Shown one piece after another: positions 15,946 through 22,229 of a stretch of DNA of 31,052 nucleotides. Location: assembly GCA_945873015.1 (NCBI GenBank), contig CAMCBY010000005.1, positions 1 through 31,052 of the forward strand. The letters are read 5' to 3'. The position numbers were made by a program, and so were the translations under genes. The notes beneath the pieces were generated by a model that saw only the letters and a list, made by a program, of their open reading frames with translations, made no database searches and was not told the DNA's origin. This stretch comes from Klebsiella pneumoniae. GTDB lineage: Bacteria; Pseudomonadota; Gammaproteobacteria; Ga0077536. Position 1 is the stretch's first letter. Each line of letters begins with the position of its first letter.

Positions 15946-17127
15946 ATGAATGACTCCTACCCAATCATTCCCGGACTCGTCACCGTCGCCGCGGCCATTT
16001 TTACGATGGTCTTCGGTCAGCCGGCTGTCGCCCTCCTGTGCCTGTTCACGGTGGCGGCGGTGTGGGCATGGCATGGACAACGTGCGCGCCAGGCGCTCAT
16101 AGCCAGCACCGTCAGCGACGATGCCGTGCCCGCGGAGGAAGCGCACGATGCCGAACGGGTCGAGCTGCTGCACGGCGCGTCGACCCACACCATCCGTCAG
16201 TTACAGGGCGACATGGTGCAAATACGCGAGTTGATTCGCGATGCGGTCGCCGAACTAGGTCAGTCATTTGACGGCTTCCATGCCGACGCCCAGACCCAGA
16301 AAGCCTTGATGGACGAGGCGGTGCGTACCCTTGCCAACGGTTCGCCAGCGTCCAATCAAGGCGACGACCCGGACGATAACGTCACCATCGGCAAGTTTGT
16401 GCGCGACACCTCGGTGGTATTACAAGGTTTCGTTGACAACGCCATTGTCGCCAGCAAACGCGGCATGGACATCGTCAACATGATTGACACCATGAACACC
16501 CAGATGACGCAGGTATTCGAGCTGCTTGGCGATGTCAAAGGTATTGCCGACCAGACCAACCTGCTGGCCTTGAATGCCGCCATCGAGGCCGCCCGCGCCG
16601 GTGAGGCTGGTCGCGGTTTTGCGGTGGTCGCCGACGAAGTGCGCAAACTGTCGCTCAATTCCGCGCACTTCAACGAACAGATTCGTTCGCAGGTCGAAAA
16701 AGCGCAGTTAACCATGCAGTCGACTCGCAAGCTGGTCGGAGATTCAGCGTCGATGGACATGAGCATGCTGTTGACGCACAAGTCCAGCATCGACGGCATG
16801 ATGAAACATCTGTCCTCACTCGAGTCATCGTTGAATGACCTGATAGGCCAGACCGCCGGACTCACCGCGCAGATTGCCGATCGTTCCAACAGCGCAATTC
16901 GCGCCCTGCAGTTCGAAGACATCGTGCGGCAGGTGGCTGAACACGGCGAGAAGGAACTCGGCCGACTCGAGCAATTGGTCGAGACCGGGGTCGCACAATG
17001 GTCCAGCCACGCGATTGAAGCGAGTCTCAACCAGTTGCGTATAGCGGCCGATGCGCTGCGCGAAATGCAACCGCGCAAGCCCGCCCATCAGGCCACGATG
17101 GTCGAGGGCGACATCGAACTTTTTTGA
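15946..17127 (+). CDS. Short membrane-anchored methyl-accepting chemotaxis protein with GDIELF tail
   Basis: This 393-residue receptor-like protein has two adjacent N-terminal membrane segments (about residues 8-24 and 27-44) with almost no periplasmic loop, so it cannot bind an external ligand in the usual way. A short cytoplasmic stretch follows. The signalling tip is ADQTNLLALNAAIEAARAGE, then RGFAVVADEVRKLS. The descending helix is short and carries LQFEDIVRQVAEHGEKELGRLE instead of a full methylation helix. It could be an intracellular-signal receptor or an array scaffold. No good ribosome-binding site precedes the ATG. It ends EGDIELF, like CheD. It sits between cheB and the STAS/phosphatase pair, linking adaptation to partner switching by position. 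Confidence 0.87.
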   Translation: MNDSYPIIPGLVTVAAAIFTMVFGQPAVALLCLFTVAAVWAWHGQRARQALIASTVSDDAVPAEEAHDAERVELLHGASTHTIRQLQGDMVQIRELIRDAVAELGQSFDGFHADAQTQKALMDEAVRTLANGSPASNQGDDPDDNVTIGKFVRDTSVVLQGFVDNAIVASKRGMDIVNMIDTMNTQMTQVFELLGDVKGIADQTNLLALNAAIEAARAGEAGRGFAVVADEVRKLSLNSAHFNEQIRSQVEKAQLTMQSTRKLVGDSASMDMSMLLTHKSSIDGMMKHLSSLESSLNDLIGQTAGLTAQIADRSNSAIRALQFEDIVRQVAEHGEKELGRLEQLVETGVAQWSSHAIEASLNQLRIAADALREMQPRKPAHQATMVEGDIELF

Positions 17128-17192
17128 ACACCACCCGGCAGCCGCTCGCGGCGAGGCCGGGAATTTCTGCACATCGGCACCGGAGTCTCAAC

Positions 17193-17498
17193 ATGAGCAT
17201 CAGCACCCAGACCTCTGGCGACGGCCAGACCCTCACGATTCGCGTTCAGGACCGTTTCGACTTCAATGTCCATCGCGATCTGCGCCAGGCCTATGAAGCG
17301 GCAGGCAAACGGTTCGGCAATTATGTGCTCGACCTGCGCGGCACCACCTACATGGACAGCGCCGCATTGGGCATGCTGCTGCAACTGCGTGAGCACGCCG
17401 GCGGCAAGCGCCAGGCAGTACGCCTGAGCAACGCGCAACCGGTCATTCGCGACATTCTTGCGGTCGCCAATTTCGATCAGCTGTTCACCATTGACTGA
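17193..17498 (+). CDS. STAS-domain anti-sigma-factor antagonist (HsbA/RsbV-like)
   Basis: This 101-residue single STAS domain has the phospho-acceptor motif YMDSAALGML with S56 after the conserved Asp, and strand YVLDLRG before it. The frame is open from a TTG at 17124, but the ATG at 17193 has GGAG (17182-17185) at the right distance. It is followed 42 bases later by a REC-PP2C protein, the usual phosphatase partner. Together they resemble HsbA-HsbR of Pseudomonas aeruginosa, where HsbA controls the anti-sigma factor FlgM and a diguanylate cyclase. The identity is inferred from architecture and context, not from a close sequence comparison. Confidence 0.88.
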   Translation: MSISTQTSGDGQTLTIRVQDRFDFNVHRDLRQAYEAAGKRFGNYVLDLRGTTYMDSAALGMLLQLREHAGGKRQAVRLSNAQPVIRDILAVANFDQLFTID

Positions 17499-17540
17499 GC
17501 GGCCGGCCCTGTGCCCGCGGCCTTAATTGCTGCCTGAAAG

Positions 17541-19298
17541 ATGTCTCGACCAGGAACCGCACTCGTTACCAGCAACTCCACCAGTCATGGCCACGGGCTC
17601 GGTGACGACCTTCTTGCGCTGGTGGTCGATGACAGTGAGCTTGATCAATATCTGGTGCAGCGCATGCTGCTTGATGCCGGCTTTACCGTCGAAGTGGCCT
17701 CGACCGCTGAGGACGCGGTCCTGCTGGCCGCCCACTGCCAGGCCGACATCGTGTTCAGTGATGTGCGCCTGCCGGGTGCCGATGGGTATGTGCTATGTAC
17801 AGCGCTGCGTGCGCGCTATCCCGACGCCTACATTCCCTTCATCTTCATCACCGGACTCCGCGACGAACAGGACTTGTTGAAGTGTTTCGCCGCCGGTGGC
17901 GACGATGTGATGGTCAAACCGGTCAGTACCACGCGATTGCACGCCAAAGTCGTCGCCGCGCTGCGCACCCGCGACCTCCACCGCGTGCTGTCGCTGCAAC
18001 GTGACCAGCTCGCGCGCCACCAGACCGACATGCAGCGCGATATGGAAATTGCAAAAACCATCATCGACAACCTCGGCAGTGAAAAAACGCTGGCGCTGCC
18101 CAATGTTTCCTATCATCTGCAGCCGATGGACACACTGAATGGTGATGTCATCATCGGCGGTCGCAGCCCCGCTGGCGCCCAGTGTTTTCTGTTCGGTGAT
18201 TTCACCGGCCACGGCCTGCCGGCGGCCATTGGCGTGCAGGTGGTGCATGGCGTTTTCTGTGCGATGGTGGCCCGTGGCCATGCCATTGAGAGGATCGCCA
18301 CCGAACTTAACCGCAAGGTTCGCCAACTGTTGCCGCGCGATCGTTTTCTGTCCGCGGCGCTGATTGAGATCTACCCCGACAGCGGCACCGTTTCGGTGTG
18401 GAATGGCGGCATGCCTGAGCTGCTGGTGCGCAATGCCGAGGGAGCGCTGCAGAAGGGGTTTCGTTCGACCAAGCTGCCGCTCGGCGTATTGCCGGCCGAC
18501 GAGTTTGATGCCACGACAACGCGCCGTCAGTTACACGAAGGCGATGCGCTGTTCTGTTATTCAGATGGAGTTATTGAGGCAGTGGATGCCGGTGGCAGCA
18601 TGTTCGGCACGGCGCGCGTCAAACTGGCCCTTGCCGGCGCCGGAGTCGAGGCAGTCGAAGCGGTGCACGCGGCCCTGCTCAGCCATACCGGCGGCACCCC
18701 CCAGCAGGACGACGTCTCGATGCTCAACGTGCGCTTCGAGCGCGAGTCAATGCTGCCCTTGCGCGACCGTAACGCGCCGATGGACGTGCATCGCACTGCC
18801 ACCCATTGGCAATGTTGTGTGGCGCTCGCCCACGACGCGTTGCGCAGCACCGACCCGATTCCGGTGCTGGGTGCGGTGATGGATGCCATTCAGGGTTTCG
18901 GGCAGCGCAACGACGAGATTTATCTGGTGGTTTCGGCGCTGTTTGCGCGCGCGCTCGAACAGGGCCTGCTTGGCCTCGACGCCAGCCTGAAGTGCGATCA
19001 GGACGGCTTCACGAACTATTACCACCAACTCGAGGAAAAACTTGCACACCTCGACAACGGACGCATCGAGATAGGTTTCGTACACACGCCCGACACCGAA
19101 GGTGGCCTGCTCGAGATCACGGTCAGTGAAATTCGGGACGACGCCGGGCAGTCGCCCCATCCGCGTCACATCGATGACGCCGCTCTGGAAGCCGTACGCG
19201 CGTTATGTGCGAGCCTGCATTTCAACGCCGACGGCCGCAAGGCCGTGGCAGCTTATCGCTGGTACAAAGAGAGCACACCCGATCACCGCTCTCTGTAG
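17541..19298 (+). CDS. REC-PP2C (SpoIIE-type) phosphatase with degenerate kinase-like domain, HsbR-like
   Basis: This is a 585-residue protein. Receiver domain: D30/D31, acceptor D74, T104, K126. A short coiled coil (about 145-180) joins it to a PP2C/SpoIIE phosphatase whose metal-binding aspartates are all present (D202 in NGDVI, D220 in GDFTGHG, D342 in YSDGV, D391 in QDDVS). The C-terminal part (about 415-575) aligns with the SpoIIAB/RsbW-like kinase of this family through ALEQGLLGLD and DGFTNYYHQLEEKL. However, the N-box asparagines appear replaced by Ala/Arg (LFARALEQG), the G1 box reads IRDDAGQSP, and the GRG box is absent (DDAALEAVRALC). So phosphatase active, kinase probably dead. The likely substrate is the phospho-STAS protein encoded just upstream. 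The receiver could be served by CheA or the hybrid kinase. Confidence 0.88.
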   Translation: MSRPGTALVTSNSTSHGHGLGDDLLALVVDDSELDQYLVQRMLLDAGFTVEVASTAEDAVLLAAHCQADIVFSDVRLPGADGYVLCTALRARYPDAYIPFIFITGLRDEQDLLKCFAAGGDDVMVKPVSTTRLHAKVVAALRTRDLHRVLSLQRDQLARHQTDMQRDMEIAKTIIDNLGSEKTLALPNVSYHLQPMDTLNGDVIIGGRSPAGAQCFLFGDFTGHGLPAAIGVQVVHGVFCAMVARGHAIERIATELNRKVRQLLPRDRFLSAALIEIYPDSGTVSVWNGGMPELLVRNAEGALQKGFRSTKLPLGVLPADEFDATTTRRQLHEGDALFCYSDGVIEAVDAGGSMFGTARVKLALAGAGVEAVEAVHAALLSHTGGTPQQDDVSMLNVRFERESMLPLRDRNAPMDVHRTATHWQCCVALAHDALRSTDPIPVLGAVMDAIQGFGQRNDEIYLVVSALFARALEQGLLGLDASLKCDQDGFTNYYHQLEEKLAHLDNGRIEIGFVHTPDTEGGLLEITVSEIRDDAGQSPHPRHIDDAALEAVRALCASLHFNADGRKAVAAYRWYKESTPDHRSL

Positions 19299-19364
19299 GT
19301 GCGAATTTATTCGCACCGTCGATTAGGGCCGACCTGAATGTGCGAATAAATCCGCACATTCAGG
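19298..19364. repeat. REP-like palindrome doublet between convergent genes
   Basis: Two perfect hairpins are adjacent. The first is GGTGCGAAT-TT-ATTCGCACC (19298-19317). The second has arms CCTGAATGTGCG and CGCACATTCAGG around an eight-base loop (19333-19364). Both share a GTGCGAAT core in an A/T-rich centre, like the GTAGG-GCGAATTTATTCGC elements known from Pseudomonas and relatives. They fill the gap between the phosphatase gene and the oppositely oriented SMP-30 gene. They overlap the phosphatase stop by one base, so they may also stop transcription from both sides. Confidence 0.75.
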
Positions 19365-19372
19365 ACACCGCG

Positions 19373-20227
19373 TTACGGTGAACCGGCGGCGGCGACCTCC
19401 ACCCGGCACACTTCGACCGCAGCCAGGGCTTTACCTGAACCGAGATCGGCCAGTTCGCCGGCGAAGGTCAGGCCGAAGAAAGTGCGCCCATCGGCACCGC
19501 CAAGATTGCACGCGACCGCACGTTTGCCCGGCGTTGTGATGATGTCACCGATAGTGCCATCGGGCAGCACGCGCACGAACTCGCTGGTGACAAACGACGA
19601 CACCCATACCGCTCCTTCGGCGTCGAGGCAGATGCCGTCTGGCGTACGCTCGCCAAGCTGTGCCCACACGCGACGGTTGGACAGTATGCCGTCAGGGGCA
19701 CGGTCAAACGCGGTCAGCTTGTGGCCGAAGGTCTCGGCGATGATGAGGGTACGGCCATCGGGTGTGATGACCGCACCGTTAGGAAATTCGAGACTGCTGG
19801 CGACGACCTTTTTTTGTCCGGACATCGAGACCATGATCAGCTCTGCGGGCTTGGGTGCTTCACCCGCCAGCAGGTCGTAACCGAAATTGCCGACGTAGAT
19901 ATTGCCGCTCGCATCGCAGACCGTGTCATTGATGTCATAGGACACCATCGAGGAAAGATCGGCGTATTCGCTGAGCTTGCCGTCAGGGTCTACCTGCATG
20001 AGCTTACGGTCCTGCATGGACACGATCACAACACGACCGTCAGGCAAAAAGTTGATGCCTGAGGGGTGCTTCGGGAAGGAAGCGACCTTGCTGCGCTTAC
20101 CCGCTTCGCTCAAGGTATAGACGGTCTCCCCGCGCATGTCGGACAACCACAACTGGCCGTCATGCCAGCGCGGGCCTTCGAGAAAGATGAACCCGTCGGC
20201 CAGCGTTTCAAGTTTGTATTTCGCCAT
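19373..20227 (-). CDS. SMP-30/gluconolactonase/LRE family protein
   Basis: This 284-residue six-bladed beta-propeller has the family start FIFLEGPRWHDGQLWLSD. The three metal ligands can be placed: E17, N150 in FPNGAV and D197 in TPDGICLD. They correspond to E18, N154 and D204 of human SMP-30. Repeats of the type PDGR/PDGT mark the blades. Members hydrolyse sugar lactones or related cyclic esters with a divalent metal. The substrate here is not predictable. There is no signal peptide. A purine-rich GGGGGAG lies just before the ATG. Neighbours give no pathway. Confidence 0.9.
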   Translation of the reverse strand: MAKYKLETLADGFIFLEGPRWHDGQLWLSDMRGETVYTLSEAGKRSKVASFPKHPSGINFLPDGRVVIVSMQDRKLMQVDPDGKLSEYADLSSMVSYDINDTVCDASGNIYVGNFGYDLLAGEAPKPAELIMVSMSGQKKVVASSLEFPNGAVITPDGRTLIIAETFGHKLTAFDRAPDGILSNRRVWAQLGERTPDGICLDAEGAVWVSSFVTSEFVRVLPDGTIGDIITTPGKRAVACNLGGADGRTFFGLTFAGELADLGSGKALAAVEVCRVEVAAAGSP

Positions 20228-20308
20228 AACTCCCCCTGCTTGTTTGTCGAATTTGGTCGCGCCGGAAAAACTAACAAGTCTGCCCCGCCAGCGCCACCGC
20301 TATACATG

Positions 20309-20692
20309 TCAGTCCTTCTTCAGGCCGAACAGCCGTTCGAGTTCAGTCTGATTCCGCGTCGCATCGGTGCTGGGCGCCGCACTGGCACCACCACCGAACA
20401 AGGCGTCGAGTTCGGCGCGGGCGCGCGCCGCCGCATCGTCGGCCGCACCGCGGAAAGCAAGCGGCGACGGCTTGAAATAATCGCAATAATTGGCGCGTTC
20501 CTTGTTGCCGACCGCAGTTGCGATGGTTTCCTCACAAGCGTCAGCCACCGCCGTGTTGTAGAACCCACACATCTTGCATGCGTGGAGATCGGCATTACAC
20601 GCCGGGCACAGTTCCGCGCGCCTGATAGGCAAACTGTCTTCGGCCAGTTGCTCGCCGCAACGCCAGCAATGATATTGCGACAGGCGAATCAT
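20309..20692 (-). CDS. Conserved zinc-ribbon protein of unknown function
   Basis: This 127-residue protein has three CxxC motifs in its first half (CWRC, CPAC, CKMC) plus HACKMCGFYN and a further Cys in NYCDYFKPS, suggesting one or two zinc-binding ribbons. The second half is Ala/Asp-rich (ADDAAARARAELDALFGG), predicted helical, and ends ELERLFGLKKD; LDALFGG and LERLFGL look like a repeated short helix. I recognise the shape as a small conserved proteobacterial family but cannot name a role. Nucleic-acid or protein binding is likely for such ribbons. The ribosome-binding site is weak. It lies 81 bases upstream of the SMP-30 gene on the same strand. Confidence 0.75.
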   Translation of the reverse strand: MIRLSQYHCWRCGEQLAEDSLPIRRAELCPACNADLHACKMCGFYNTAVADACEETIATAVGNKERANYCDYFKPSPLAFRGAADDAAARARAELDALFGGGASAAPSTDATRNQTELERLFGLKKD

Positions 20693-20836
20693 GTGCGTTC
20701 ACTCGCCGCGCCGCCGGCCATCGGCCCGCGCGGCCGCCCTACACTGCGCCGGGCCAGAGCAGAGTTGATGCAAAGCCCGCTTTCGCGACCGTTTGAGCAA
20801 TTGTCCACCTTGGTCTCCCCGCCCATGCAGGCTTGT

Positions 20837-22102
20837 TCAGGAGACGAAACGCGCGAGCGCGTAGTCGTCACGGGCCAGTTCGGTGTTGTTGAGCACGATG
20901 TCGTCAGCGACCAATTTGCCAGCGCCGGGCGCCATGGTCCAACCAAGATGCCCGTGTCCGGTATTCAGATATAGCCCCTTCACACCGGTACGTCCCATGA
21001 TGCCGACGCCATCGGGCGTCATCGGACGCAGACCGGTCCACTCAACACAGCTACGGCGGTCTATCGTACGCGCTTGTTCTGGATAGATGCGCTCGATGAG
21101 GTCGTAGAGATTGCGAATACGACTCTGGGTGAGGGCGGTATCGAAGCCGGCAAACTCGGCGGTGCCCGCCACCCGCAGTTGCTGGCCCAGCGGACAGGCG
21201 GCGGCATGGAAATGCTCATCGATCACCGGCACCTGCGGCTGCACTCCCCACCCGGCCATCGGCAAGGTCAGGGAATAACCTTTGACTGGCTGCACCGGCA
21301 CCTTGAGGCCGGCAGTCGCCGCCAGTGCAGGGGTATAGCTGGCGGCAGCGAGCACCACCGCCTCGGCGTGCAGCGCCTCGCCATCGACCATCATGCCGTG
21401 CACCGCGCCAGCGCTGATCAACAGTTGTTCGACGTGGGCCTCGTAACGGAAATGCACACCTCGTTCCGCGCAATGCTCAGCGAGGGCTCGACAGAAGCGT
21501 TGCGCGTCGCCCGACACATCGTCGGGAAAATGAATGCCACCGGCAAGCTCGGCCGCAATCGGCGCGAGGGCTGGCTCGAGCGCGGCGACCTCGCTTGCCG
21601 ACAACACGGTGTAACGAATATCGAAGGCGCGACATCGTTCGGCAAAATGCGCGGCGGTGTCGAGCTCAGCCTGGCTACGGTGAATCTTGAGCGTGCCGTG
21701 ATCGGCACGCGCGAACGGCAGCGCGAGCGGCGCGAGGTGTTCGGCCAGTACCGTCAAGGAATAATCAGCGAGACGCGCGTTCTTCTCGACGTTGACCAGA
21801 TAGCGCGGCAGCGACGAGTTGCGCAGGAACTGCCACGACCAGCCGAGCATGCGCGGCAGAGCGCGTGGCCGAATCAACAACGCCGCATCCTCGCGCCCGA
21901 GCATACGCAACGCCTGCCACAACACGCCCGGTTCGTTCCAGGGATTGGCCTGACTCGCGTGCAACATGCCACCGTTGGCGAAACTGGTTTCCAGCCCCGG
22001 GCCGGCCTGACGCTCGATCACTTCGACTTCAACGCCGTGACGGTTGAGAAAGTAGGCGGTTGTCAGACCGAGCAGGCCCGCGCCGACCACGATGATGCGC
22101 AT
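20837..22102 (-). CDS. dadA: D-amino acid dehydrogenase (DadA)
   Basis: This 421-residue FAD-dependent oxidoreductase of the DAO family starts with a dinucleotide-binding motif (VVGAGLLGLTTAYFLNRHG, residues 5-23) and E30 for the adenosine ribose. The DadA-typical stretch TSFANGGMLHASQANPWNEPG follows, with the C-terminal GLRPMTPDGVGIMG and NTGHGHLGWTMAPGAGK that close the flavin site. It deaminates D-amino acids such as D-alanine to keto acids, passing electrons to the membrane quinone pool. No racemase (dadX) or Lrp-type regulator lies nearby. The ribosome-binding site is weak. It is separated from btuB by a palindrome and is probably an independent unit. Confidence 0.92.
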   Translation of the reverse strand: MRIIVVGAGLLGLTTAYFLNRHGVEVEVIERQAGPGLETSFANGGMLHASQANPWNEPGVLWQALRMLGREDAALLIRPRALPRMLGWSWQFLRNSSLPRYLVNVEKNARLADYSLTVLAEHLAPLALPFARADHGTLKIHRSQAELDTAAHFAERCRAFDIRYTVLSASEVAALEPALAPIAAELAGGIHFPDDVSGDAQRFCRALAEHCAERGVHFRYEAHVEQLLISAGAVHGMMVDGEALHAEAVVLAAASYTPALAATAGLKVPVQPVKGYSLTLPMAGWGVQPQVPVIDEHFHAAACPLGQQLRVAGTAEFAGFDTALTQSRIRNLYDLIERIYPEQARTIDRRSCVEWTGLRPMTPDGVGIMGRTGVKGLYLNTGHGHLGWTMAPGAGKLVADDIVLNNTELARDDYALARFVS

Positions 22103-22194
22103 GCGAAGACGACCTCGAGGCGTGAAGATGGGGCTATCTTCGGCATCGAGGTCGGGAAAAGCAAACCAGCGGTGGCGGCAGGGTCGAAGTCACT

Positions 22195-22220
22195 GTGGGT
22201 CAGACTGAAGTCTGACCCAC
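22195..22220. repeat. Perfect 12-bp inverted repeat between btuB and dadA
   Basis: GTGGGTCAGACT and AGTCTGACCCAC are perfect complements around a two-base centre. The element starts nine bases after the btuB stop on the minus strand. It could fold as a hairpin that ends or stabilises the btuB message, but no T-run follows. The same GTGGGTCAGACT palindrome type is, to my recollection, a dispersed small repeat in several gammaproteobacteria. Confidence 0.7.
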
Positions 22221-22229
22221 GGAAGATCT

